Assembly: GCF_037038585.1 (NCBI RefSeq)
Contig: NC_092525.1
Coordinates: forward strand, 31,274,367-31,338,366
From: Patagioenas fasciata
Taxonomy: Eukaryota; Chordata; Aves; Columbiformes; Columbidae
Length of the DNA stretch: 64,000 nt
Direction of reading: 5' to 3'
Shown here: one piece after another, positions 48,213 to 60,529 of the stretch
Numbering within the stretch: the first letter of the stretch is position 1
Layout: each line of letters starts with the position of its first letter
Notes under the pieces: model-generated
Databases searched by the model: none
What the model was told of the DNA's origin: nothing
Seen by the model: only the letters and a program-made list of their open reading frames with translations
Program-made: the position numbers and the translations under genes

Positions 48213-48600
48213 GCTGTGAGTGCAGCCGCGAAGCCCAGCCGAGCCGAGCCGAACCGTGCCCAGCCGAGCAGGCGCAGGGAATGCCGGGAGAAGGCGGGGC
48301 CCGGCCGGCCTCGCCTCAGCCGGCAGGAGGGCCGGCAGCGAGCGGCTGTGCCCGGGGAGCGGCGGCGGGCAGGTTGTGCAACCGGGGCCGCCGTGATCAG
48401 CGCTGCTTCCCGATCCCCCGCGGCGGGAGCGGGTCAACGGGAAGGGGCGTTTCCTCCTGTGCCGGCGGGGGCCGAGTCCGCAAGTCGGGCTGAGGCGCTC
48501 GGCCTCAGCTTGTGTGTTAATTTTCTCTGGCGCCCTCGGCTCGGCACCTCCTGCTGTTTGGGCCCCGGGCATTCGCTTCCACGGGGGGGTCTTCGTGCGG
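47860..48600 (-). promoter_or_regulatory. ABCD3 CpG-island promoter
   Basis: A dense CpG and GC-rich island surrounds ABCD3 exon 1 and has no TATA box in the expected place, typical of a housekeeping promoter with spread start sites. Short gagcc-type repeats lie at about 48236-48270, just upstream of the start codon on the - strand. Long overlapping open frames on both strands (for example 47979-48620 and 48093-48572) are side effects of GC content. Confidence 0.85.
48097..48212 (-). CDS. ABCD3: ABCD3 exon 1 (coding part)
   Basis: Residues 1-38 and two bases of codon 39. The donor is GTGAGC on the - strand. It encodes the N-terminal peroxisomal targeting region with a hydrophobic alanine/leucine run and an Asn-Lys-Arg-Arg basic patch. 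Its high CpG content fits the promoter island. Confidence 0.95.
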
Positions 48601-49965
48601 GTTTACGGTGCGATTTCTGAGTGTGAATTGTGAATGCCATTAAAGTAAGGAGGCAGTGCAAAAGAAACCCTTTAGAGAGACTTTTATTAAGTTTTGGCGC
48701 ACTTGTTTCGTTGGGGTTTGTTTTAGGACCGTGAGAGGTGCTGCCAAGATTGACTTTCAACCAGAGGATGGAATGAGTTGTCACCTGTGTAAGTCCAGGA
48801 AAACAGCGCATGTCACGGGCAGAGACCCAGCGGGGACACCCACCAGCCTTCTACAAAACCAGTTGTACTTGCACAGGTGCTTTTGCCAGCAGAGTTAATA
48901 ACAGTTTGCCAAGCCAAGCTATACCAGCAAAAACACCCACTGTTTACACTGGATCTTCCCTTGTGGCCATATTCCTCAGAAAGACACTTGATACTGTATG
49001 TGAAATGGCTGTACTTTCTGCAGAAAATGGCCAGTCATGTATCTAAAGCCTGAAATGGTGCAATGGTTAACATTGAAATGACAAAACTATTTACCCGGTC
49101 AAACAGATCAAAATGCGGTTAGAATCAATGTATCTATTTCTAGTCTAAAAAAGGTTTTCATTCATTTGCCTACGTTTAATTTGAATACATTTGAATGTTG
49201 TGCTTTTGTTGTTGTAGTATACAAGTGTGCACATTAAGTCAGCCCACTTATCAAGTATTTCAATTTTTTTTCAGATATGTCTGCCTGGAGTGGCAAAGCT
49301 GAAGCTGCAGTTTGAAGGGAAGTAATCTCTCTTTCTTCATTGTGAACCACTACATAACACTTTTCTTTCTTGCTTCCTCTCCCCGTCCTTGGTATTATCA
49401 GGCATTTTTGGGCAAGTTTATGTTTTGCTGTAAAAGCCAGAGTTTCAAAACATAAGTTGTTCACATTTTCTAGAGCACTAGAGTCAGGACTATTGAATCC
49501 AGTTCTCTAGCACCTGTTCTGAGACCTTGGACAAACCAGTGATCTCCCTGCTTTAAAATATCTGCCGTACACAGCTGTTTTGGAGAAAAAATACCATAAA
49601 CTATTTGAAGTATTTCTGATCCTCAGGAAAATATACAGCAGAACTACACAGCATTAATAAATTAATCTTGGTTTATAAGATAAATGTTTGTGAAAAAAAT
49701 CTCCTTTTTAAAAAATCTTAGGTACTTTGGCAGTAGGTAAATATGAGAACCTAAAAAGAGGTAGTTTCTTCATCAAAGTAAACTTACTGTATTCAAATCA
49801 TTACAAAAATGAAAATTTCTACAAGTTTTCAAGTTTACTGAATCTTTAAAGTACAATTTTGCTGCTACTTTCAATATCTGTGCAGAGGTCAAAAGCACTA
49901 TAATATTGCTGTGCATTTCTTTACAAGTCCTCATCCTCCCCATCCCTCCCAAGCTTTGGTTGATT

Positions 49966-49978
49966 GCCCCCCCCCCCG
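49966..49978. repeat. Poly(C) tract
   Basis: About a dozen consecutive C residues in otherwise AT-rich DNA, upstream of ABCD3. Confidence 0.8.
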
Positions 49979-52900
49979 AACTGGCTATCTGATATAGCCT
50001 GGCTTTCTTTAAGTACAATGTCCATCTGTTTGGGCCATGCTGACCTTTATCATTTGCATGACTGCATGACTTGTGTTCTGCTGTGTTTGCCTTCTGCAGT
50101 GTCCTTATCCCACTTTTTGAGGCTAGCCACTACCAGGTGCTATTACATATTTTTCTCTTCTAACCTGTCTTTAAATAGTTTCACACCTATGATCTTCTGA
50201 AAAACTTGTCTCATCTATCCAGTCTTCCATTGTTTCTTCTGCTACCTCCACTCTTGAATATTGCTTTTTTTCAGAATAACTTTGTTAGTATGATTGATAA
50301 ATAGGCACTTCATAGTTCGCAACATGAGATTTCTATTGATCCATTATTTCATCAGTTTCCAACAACAGTCATGGCTAAGCATATCCTTGATAAAATCACC
50401 CACACTGATCAAATGCTTTTGTGACAAAAGCTCCTTCTTTGTTTTGCAATTTGTGATCTGTATTTCAATACTTTATATATTGCAGCCGTTTTATTTTCTT
50501 GGTATTCTTGAGGCTATGGGGCTTTTCCAGGGTAGCAAATGACAGCAATATTAATTCAAACGTATCTCAAATGTAAAAGCTAGAGGTGGAAAGGTAGCTT
50601 GGAAGAAAACAATGCAAAGAGTACCATGCCTGTCACCTGTGTTAATAATAGTGCATGTAGTTTCTCTGGAGCAGCAAGATCAAATTGACAGTTGTGTTTT
50701 TAATATGGTCCAAGGTATGGTTCAAACTTCTTACCAGCTATGTAAGAACATCCATACAAAGCAAGCTATTTAAACTAGGAAGTGCAGTCTGGAAGGCTGA
50801 AGCCTATAGGGAGAAAAATGTCTATTTACTATTAAAGCCTTAAAACCCTATAATAAATATCAGGAGACCTCATAACAGCAAGTGTTAGGCTATGGTCCCA
50901 TGTCTGAAGTGTTAAGCAGCAGTATCTGCCTAAGCAGTTCTTCGGTTTCACAATTAATTAAAACAAAACAGTCTGCTTAATAAAAAGCAGTAATAAAATT
51001 GGTAAACAGTTCAGATTCTCAAGTCATGTCCTCAAGTCAATCTTGATCTTAGCCAGTTGAGTTTTAAGGAGTGAGTGAAAAGTTGGGAAGATATGAAATG
51101 GTTGTGGAGTGAATATTTTGTCCAACTAATAGTTAACATGAATACTTTTTTTTTAATGGAGTCTGGGTTAACAAATAAGATGATGCTCTGATTTGGTTTC
51201 TGTCAGAACAGGAAGAACCTGTATTATTTGCTGTTGGCACTTGGCATACAACACCCAACTTTATTCTGAGAACAACATATCATCTAATAATTAAATGAAA
51301 AATCATGATGTTTGTTGTCGGTCCAATGTAACATATGTTAACATCAGGGAGAGCAACTTAATAATGTTGTGAAAGGTGGCAAGAGAATGATATTAAGTTA
51401 TATAAATTGAGGCAAGCTGCAAGATGCAAACTGTGCTATATATGTTAGTTAGGTTTGAAGGTAATTTGTATAGTGCTGGTCTCCGTTCTGTAGACTTGCA
51501 CTTGCTTGGTTTTTAAGTCCATATAAATTCAGTAAGATTGTTCACTTGTTTGATGTTAAGTATTACGATATCTGAAAACTTCGTAACTAGTGGAGCAAGA
51601 AGGACGGTTCCAAGGCCTGATGTGGCCTCTCTTGTGAAATCTGTTATCTCTTAGGTATATCTCTTTGTTGCAGAATTTGGCATGGTTTGCAGGGAAATTA
51701 ATGAACTGCTCTATTAATGCAGTCATCAGTGTTAAGTGATAAGTTTTTATCACTCTACAGAAGTGTTAGACCAGAGTATTAGTTTGTTGCTTGATTTTTA
51801 ACAGATGGAAATTATACATCTGAAGTTGAGCTACATTTAATTATGTGTCAGTTCATATATGTGTATATGTGCACATATGAATAGTCATACAAACTGTTCT
51901 CAATGACAGCCTCATCAATACAGCTAATATCAACCAAATGGAATCATATTTTTAGGCACATCATAGAACTTGAAACTCCAGTGTGGGTGAAGTAATGTGG
52001 ATATAATATCAGCCACTCAAACCCCATAAGCCTCCACCTCCAAGAAACATGCTGATTATAACACAGGTTTGATCTTTGGAATGGGGCCTACAGGGTGAAA
52101 CGGACATAAACTTTCTTTGATCTGCAGAACAGAGAGAGAAGACATGCTTCCATTTCTTTGTACCTCCTGTTTTCTCTTCTTGCCCTTTTCTTAGCCGCCT
52201 CCTGCATGCCCCGCAGATGACTGGGTTGTTACAGGAACTGAAGATGTGGGAAGATAGTCTTTCTGAGCAGAAAGTAAAATTTGGGAATAACGTGGGGAGA
52301 AGATGATAAGAGGTATATAGAAAAAAATGCTTAGAGAGCTTAGGGTGTACAGATCATTGGCTTTTAAATATATTAATGCTTGCAAACTTTCTGTGCTATT
52401 ACTGCCTTACTTCCCCACTGTATGGGGACAGGAGTACTTGTCCTAATCTTTATTAATTGACAGCATAATCCACAAGAGCTTAACTGCTACACACAAGTCT
52501 ACTTTCTTCATGTCCTTGATTTCTGACCATACTTTTTGCTCTGTTCACCTGATTTTTTTTAATGTGACTCTGATCTATCCTCTGTAAAAACACTCCTTTA
52601 CTTAATACCTCGTGCCTTTCCAAAATGCAAAACAACAGATAATTTCTTATAAGCACAGCTCATAAATTCAAAATTCCAGGTGAAAATGTGGAAGTACATA
52701 GGAAGTACCATTATTAGCGCAGACTCAAATTATCTGGTCTCCTGTCTGTACATAGTATCAGATACTCTAAAAGATAGTATAGATTCCACACACTTGCTTT
52801 CATAGTGGATCTTACTCAAATTTCAAACATCTATGCACTAAGTTCTAAAGTACAGTGTTTGACATCTTTTTTTTTGTTGTCCTTAAGTATTATAATCACT

Positions 52901-55139
52901 CATACTCTGTTGGTCCCAAAACCCTCCTAATATTTCAGATGAGAGCAAACCACTGATTGGTTTTAAGAATTCCATTTATTTTACTTACTGTTTTCATTTG
53001 CTTCTCCTGTTTGTTGGTTTCTGGTTTTGACTGGTTTACAGAAAGATGTCTTCACTGAGCTGTCCATATTGATCCTTAGCATGCTGAATTCCTTTTGTGA
53101 GTCAATACTGTTGGACAATCTGTGTGAGATAAATACAGAATTCGATTTTTCTTCCAAAATGCAGTACTCTACATTTCTTAACAGTCAGTTGACATTTTAT
53201 GCTTCACTTGCCTACCTTGTTTGGACTGAGTGGGTAGAAAAATGGTAACTGAAGCTACGTGTTCCTGTTTAGCTTGTTCATTTTTTTCCTGAAGCGAATC
53301 ACAGCTCAGTTTGATCTTGGCACCTTTTGGTGATCTGAAAGCCAAGGTATTTCACTGCTTAACATTTATCTCAAATATTGATTTATGTTTTATAGATGCA
53401 TAAAATAGAAGACAAGAATTCGTTAATGTTAACTTCCTATCATAATTTGAACAATACTTGGTTAAAAAACTGTTCCCTTTTTATCAAAAAGTGAGAAAAT
53501 TGAAGGGAGTCTTTGAGGAACATTTTACTAAAAAGGCATTCATGAACAGTATAATGGATCTTTGCAAAGTTAAGGTGTCAAGTTTGATATCTTAATTCAG
53601 TAACTTAGACAAAGGCATTTAAAATCGGTTTACAACTAATTTCTGTTTCCTAGGTAGAGGTCTAATTCTTTTATTAAAATTGCCTCAGAATTCCCTTATA
53701 AGTAGTGCTTTTCAGCAGTTTATATCTTCACTATTTGTATCTTTGTTGATTTATAATGATGCAAACTGAAAGCTGGCAGTTTTCTGCCTCAGATTGGATA
53801 TTAATTTTTTTAATAAAAGATGTCATGCCAGTGTGGTCCAATTATTTCTGAGAATGAAACAGTGGGAAAATAAATTACTTTCAATTATTAAGAATATGTG
53901 ACAAGCTTTTAAGTCATTGTGCTTTATTGCCGTGCTTTGCAATACAGGTTTGAATTTGGCAGAGACTGGCTTATATGAAAGAAATATAACTCTTGAAAAA
54001 TTCTGTCATCATCACTGTTTATCCTGTGCTTCCTTCTTATTCCAGGTGATGAAGCTTGAATTTAATTGTTATAACCACTCTCTTATGCTTGATCAAGAGG
54101 TACCAGACATTAGGTTTAACCCATAACAACTTCATCAGACCCATCTGTCTGATTTCCAGGAGCTATGGCCACAAATATATGTTATGATGATGTGTTCTTT
54201 AAACAAACTATAATTTGTTTTTAACATTGGTAATGTAGAAAGGATGCTAATATAACAAAACAAGGATTTTAATACATTCTACGTGCAGATCTACTTGCTT
54301 AGTTAATCACCATGAAAGATCAGTAGTGAGGGTCCAATTTTTAGACTGCAAAACTCTTCTCCTTGTTTGCACTTTCCTGGAAATTACTGTCCTGTACTTC
54401 CTCTCACGACAGGGACTTATAAACTATTTATTCAGTTTTACACATTAAACTTGTGCTCTTGGCAAGTACAGTATTTCTTAATAATTGTTTTGTCAATACA
54501 GTTCAGATCTTATTTTTTAGAATTAAAGTAGAATTTTAATTTCTCCTCTGTATGCAATACTTTGCATCTGTTAGCACTCACATTCAAATAGCATTTTGCT
54601 ACACACTCACCAGTTAAGGAATGACAGAAGGTGGTAACTCAAAGTGGGTTCCCAAAATTGAAATACTCTCTCCACCCACTGTTTCACAAGTTGTTGATTA
54701 ATAAAGCAGCCATTCTGATTAACTATGTCAGAGACACTGAACATTCTAGGAGCCTAATGGTCTGCTCTTCCACACTAATAACAAGTCACATATGATATCC
54801 AAATAGCATTATTGAATAAGTTTTTCACTTGTTCCTTCACACTGCCAACTTTCTGACTTTGGAAGAATAGATTTGTATGTTTTCTGTCACAGCTCTTGGC
54901 TTTGGGCTGCCAGTAGGGCTGGAGATTCCATCACTTGGTATGTTGAGGTCCCTCACAGCTCCTGCTGCTAAGCAAACTGTATCATCCTGTAAAACAACCA
55001 CACACCATCAGATTCCTTACAGATCATGTTATCCAAGTGTCTGCAACCTTCCTCCATCCAGGTGAAGCAGTTGGCCGTTGATCAAATACTGTGCAAGCTC
55101 AAAGGCTTTTCATGTTTTATACTAAAATGCAGCTAGACA

Positions 55140-55640
55140 TGGCAACTGAGCATAGGTAACAGTTTTTGGCTTTAAGAATGACCCCACTGATCTGAATGTA
55201 GAGGGATAAAACCAGATAAGGGATGAAAGGAATACATTCAGATGAGGCAAGACTGAGTATGGAATGGCTTGACAAGAAATCAGTGAAGAAAAGCTACAGA
55301 AACTGGAGTGGCTTAGCAAGACAGTATTTAGGAGACTGAGACACCTTGGGTGAGGAAGCCAGTGGAAGGAGCACCTGGAGACCAGTTGTGCAAGGAGATT
55401 AGATGGGCTGAGCAATGATTCTGGTATTGGGAGGGAATGAGAAGATTAAACAAGAAAAGCAGATCGGATGTGTTGCAAAACAGAAGGGTAACACCTAGAG
55501 CTACTGAGGAAAAGAGAAAGGAGGGATTTAGAGCTAATTGACTTGACAAGAAAAAGGTTTAAAGAACACAAATCTAATGAGAAGGTGTGGGATGGAACTG
55601 GCTGGACCAGGAGCCTATGGTACCTGAGCTAGCAACTTCT
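55140..55640. repeat. Purine-rich degenerate repeat block
   Basis: The + strand is strongly enriched in A and G and repeats loose motifs such as gaaactgg, gactgag, agccagtgg and acctggagacc. It reads like an old, decayed tandem or interspersed repeat. The strand asymmetry removes stop codons from the - strand, which explains two - strand open frames at 55122-55415 and 55328-55549. I could not assign a family. Confidence 0.5.
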
Positions 55641-57700
55641 GGTGGAGGAGGTGGCAGAAACGTGGTAGGAGAACCATTTGACAGGGAGTTGAGGAGTAAC
55701 GCTTGCATGAACCCGCACTGGATTAGGATTGTATAGATAAATTAGCTGTTGCCTACAGGTCTGCTCTGTCATAAATTACAAAAGATTAAACACACAGAGT
55801 ATGAGGCAGGTGATCATGGGAAGAAAAATGACAGTTCTATGGCTAATGTGGATAAATGCTGATATGATTATCTGAACTACCACTTTAACTCTGCCACAGA
55901 ATCACTTCTGGAATGCATCCCAGGGTAAGTTATCTAACATATTCAGACTTGGCCTATAATTGCCTTTTCCCCTATTTTCACAATATTTGTCATGAGAGAT
56001 ATCAAAGAGGTATTTGCAGAAGTGTCCTGTGTTAAGTGGCTACAGTGTGGTGGAGCTTTCTTTAAACATAGTATTTTTAAAATACTTAGCATTTAATAAT
56101 ATATTTTTGAATTTTGTATAGTATTTTGATGATGATCATTAAAATCCAGTGCTAGGTACTGATTACAAATAACTTAATATTACAAATTTATACTAAATAA
56201 CTGTCTACTCAGTGAGGCAGAAATACTGTGATAAAAACATATGATGGCATATAACTAAAGGTTGCATCCTGATACAGCCTTACTTCAAGTTTCTTGCGCA
56301 GCTTTAGACCACTTTTGTGGTCTGTGGCAGTCTTATTTGGGACTGTTCCAGAAGACACACATTCAGAATGCAGGTGATGTACTTCACAACATTTTCTACA
56401 AAAAGGCATTTTACTAGTGCATGCACTGGCTTCCAGTAGTTGTCATAATTGAGATGTTAGTGTAGATCTGTAGTCTTTGGATTCCAAAATCCTCCAGTCA
56501 ATAGGACCTAGTCACCTTATTCCTCTCTCAGAGCATTTGAATTGACTCCAAGTTTTGAAAGGAAATGCACTGGTAACAATCTCTCTTTCATAGGAAAAAA
56601 TAAATTGTGGTGTTTTATCCCATTCTAGAAGAAGGAAAAAACACATATTACCCTTCAGCCTTAAGGCATCAAGTTGGATGTCTCTAACCAATGTGAGAAA
56701 ATTCCCTGTTCCCTCCTACACAGCACCACACCCAGAGCCCGGGCTGAAAGCTCCTCCTGTCTGTCAAGGCAGTTTGTAAGCTAGGGAAGGATCCTGTGCT
56801 CCAGCTCAGAAAGGCTGAACCCACACAGTCCATCTTAATGCAGAATATAAAAATAGAAGATATGCAGTTTAGCTATTAAGTAAATAATCGTCTACATTAC
56901 ATCATTCCAAGTCAAACATCAACTGCTAGTTGCCCTGTTATCTGAGATAAGAGGAGAGTGAGTTTTTACCACAAGTGAAGACATGTTTCCATGTTATTAT
57001 CACAGCTTAGTTAATGCCCTGGATGTTCACATACTTGTTTATCTCACGCTAGCCTGATGGGAACAGCATAAACAGGCAGCAGAAGTAACCAAATACTAAG
57101 TATGGACCAAACATTTAATAGTTGTGCATGGTAACAAAGCAAAAAGAAACATAAACTTAATCTTCCTAATTCTTTTCCTAAACTTCGTTGTGTCATATAT
57201 TTGATATTATGAAACATCTGTGCCCTAATCTTTAAGCTTATTATATACTTCTCTTTGTAATCTGAAACTGCAAATCATAGGGTTTCACTCATATGACTAC
57301 CATGGTAAAGAAGCAGCAGACCCGTTACGTTGTCCAGCTTGTGTCGTTGAAATAGCTTTCAGTTTAAGAACCCCTATAGCCCTGCAGAAGAGAAGGATAA
57401 ATAAAATCGCTCACAGCAGGCAAGAGATCAAGGTACATAAGTACTTAGTATTTCTTGCAGGCACATTTTGCAGAGTTTACTTCAGGCACCATTGAAATTG
57501 CTGTTTCTTGGCTGGATGTTCAACAGGCTCATCTTCTGCGTCCTCTCACAGTTTAAAGCAATTGTTACAATTACAGAGGGACCTTCACATCTTAACTAAC
57601 AGATGTTTCTACTTTTTCCAGGATCTCTTCCGTAAGGAAAATCTGAAGCTTCCGTTTATAACAGAAATAAGGCTTGTGTAGCAATGTAACACAGCCATAG

Positions 57701-57740
57701 CCTGTTCTCTCTCTGCTGCTCCTGTTCTCTCTCTGCTGCT
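57701..57740. repeat. Exact 20-bp tandem duplication
   Basis: The 20-mer cctgttctctctctgctgct occurs twice with no mismatch, at 57701-57720 and 57721-57740. Perfect identity suggests a recent or length-variable locus. Confidence 0.9.
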
Positions 57741-58550
57741 GGGCTGAGTATCTGTGAGGAAAAGATTACATGCCTGAATAACATACAATCTTAGGGAAAG
57801 CAGAGCACTGACTCTTGCCTTGGATGAAGGAGGGAAGCAAAGTAGTAATTGAAATCTCAGAGGAAAACATTAAAATAAGCAAGAAAAGTCTAGGGAAGGA
57901 GGAAAGAGAAAAGGTGGGAGATTTCCACAAATGTAATTCAAAGTCAGTGTTAATTCCTCAAAAGTCCTAGGGTGGCTTATGGGCCCTCCCATTCACAGTA
58001 GCAAGTCTTACACTCCAAGTTTATTCAGTTCAGTTGTGATCACATAAGCAGTACCTCGCTGGTTCAGTAAAATTTAACTCATCTTCCAAAATTTGGGAAA
58101 ATGATCCAAGCCAATAAGGTTCTTCTCCAAAATTTCTAGATTTATCATTTTCCTTTTCAATGCAAAATGCAATCCCACAGGGAACATAGTGCTAGTATTT
58201 TGAGGTTATTTTCACTTGTGCTCTTGGAATTTGCTGTGTTCAGAATTCCACCACTGAACTAAAACAAAATAGCAACAAATTGCAAAAGAACTAATAGAAA
58301 GTGGAGTGAACATGAGAATAAGATTAAAGTGCTCTAAGGTTTGCTTTAAAGCTACATAGTCTCCTCCAACAGCAAGAAACACTTTGATTAACACCCAACC
58401 AAAATACACTAGCTCTAGCTTTTCTCCCATATACTAATTAATAAAAACAATGTTCTGAAAAAGGAACAGAAAATGACTGTATACACAAGTAGTGAATTAT
58501 TGGTTTGGGAAGCCAAAGTAGCTCTTTACATATTCAGTTTGGTTGTGGGT

Positions 58551-58570
58551 TTTGTTTGTTTGTTTGTTTG
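58551..58570. repeat. (TTTG)5 microsatellite
   Basis: Five units of tttg in intergenic DNA. Confidence 0.85.
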
Positions 58571-60464
58571 CTTTTCCAAAGCAATATCAATGCAAACAAT
58601 AACCTAGCAGTAGCACAAAACTCTCAATCAACCTATACCATAAAATCAGAAATTCCACTGTGCTTGTGACCATTCACTGTATAGCCATTCCAGTATAGAC
58701 ATGTAATTACACTGGTACCTTTTGAAGGTAGCATTTAGCTTCTTCATAACTGGCTCTAATAAATTAACACATCCAACAAGTCTTTAGTTGATAGGATCAC
58801 CTGGGAAACATCTGATCCACCACAGGTAGGGCTGGGCTGACAGCTTATAGAAGGCTCAACATTTCCTGAAGGGCAGTTTGTTCAAGATTGACACTGGAGG
58901 GAGGGCTCTATGCATGATATCATGCTGTATAGGTCTGGGTTTCTCCCCAGAAGTTTTTTAGTCAACTGAAAGCTAAAACACAAATACTGTGAAGCTAATA
59001 AATTCACATTCTAGGGTCATATTTGTAAAAAGAGACAATTAATAAATCTTCAGAATAACAGTATAAGAATATAAACCTGGAAGACACATGGATCAAGTCC
59101 AGTTCTTCTTATTGGAGGCACTGTATCACCTCATTTCATTTGTTTAGATTCACCATTAAGGATTTTGTTCCCATGTTCCAATTAGAATTCTGTTCTAGAA
59201 ATTTACTTCTCTAGGTTAGGATTTTTCTCCTAAATGCTAATCTTAATTTATGAATTGGCTGTTCATGCTGGTTTATTCTTCATCATCATTGCCCTTTTGC
59301 CGCAGCAGATCTCCCTCCTCAGTGTTTACCTGGTTAATGTATTTCTATGCAACAGTCACAACTAATCTCACTCAGCCTTTGTCTTTCTTCCCTTGGTCAC
59401 CTCTGCACATATTCCAGTGATGTGTCTCTTTTTTGGGTTTTGCGTACTGATTTCCTTGATATTCGTACTGATATTCCATTTTAAAGTCTTATCAGTGTTA
59501 CTCCTATTTCTGCAGAAAATACCTCAGGTGGTAAGTAAATCCTGACCTTTTTACAACTGTATCACACTTGTCTTTGTCTTGTATAAACTAGATCAACCTC
59601 TTTTGCTATTTCAAAATATTGTATTCTCCTTGTAGCACATTCTTTGTCATTATTCTTCAGAGTATGATGTTGTAGTTTGTATTGTAGAATTTCATTCCGT
59701 TTCTTGCCTCCATTTCTTGGGATCAACATTTTTTTTCCTGCATAATATTAATAAGACAACTTTTTGGCAATGGAGGACTGGTAACATTTATATCAGGTCA
59801 CTGATAACTATATTAAAATCTAATCGCTTTCTTCCAGCTGGATTCACTGATCAAAAATCATTCAGTACCTTACCACTTTTAGCCAGTTCCTTGCCTGTAT
59901 TATAATCCTGATAATCAACTTTTTCAGCTTCATTAATAAATATCTAAGTGGCACAATGTGTTTTATTAATATTCACTTGAATACAGTGTGTGACATTACC
60001 TAAAAAAATCAAGTTACTATAAAAAAACTCAACAGAATCCAATACAATCTTGTCTACTTTTACATCTGATTATTCACCACTTTGCTAGTTGCTTTAAACA
60101 ATTGCAGATAATTCAAATCCAAGGACCTTTCAGATGCAAATTACTTCTGTCCTCTCCCTCCTTTATGCAGTCACTGTATTGCCTGTTCTCCAGTCATATA
60201 ACACCCTGACTTTATATATTTATTTGAAGTATTTCCCACAGAACCAATCCCAGTCTCCTTATTCTAGCTTGTTTCAGGATTTGGGGATGAAGATTTCCAG
60301 CCCATCCAGTTTCAGTTTTTCTTCTTCAAACACCTGCCTACCAATTCTGTGTTTTGTTTGTATTAACCACACTAGCCAGGGGTTGAGGGGTATATTTGAA
60401 TGAACTTGGGGACAGCAGGGAAAGCTCCCGTCCCCTCCCGTCCCAGCGCTGGGCCGCGATGAGG

Positions 60465-60478
60465 CCGCGCTCTGGTGG
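60465..60478 (-). promoter_or_regulatory. CTCF-like motif, minus strand
   Basis: On the - strand CCACCAGAGCGCGG matches 13 of 14 positions of the core CCASYAGRKGGCRS. Confidence 0.45.
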
Positions 60479-60515
60479 CCGCTGTGCCCCGAGCCCCACG
60501 CGACTCCCGAGCCCG

Positions 60516-60529
60516 CCACGGGAGGGCGC
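60516..60529 (+). promoter_or_regulatory. CTCF-like motif, plus strand
   Basis: CCACGGGAGGGCGC matches 12 of 14 positions of the core CCASYAGRKGGCRS. It is divergent in orientation from the motif 38 bp to its left. Confidence 0.4.

Noticed and set aside
47979-48620. 213-codon + strand frame and a 159-codon - strand frame over the ABCD3 start
   Set aside because: The region is a CpG island, where stops are rare. The - strand frame contains the true ABCD3 start (48212) internally, and upstream codons are untranslated leader. The + strand frame is GC side effect with low-complexity composition.
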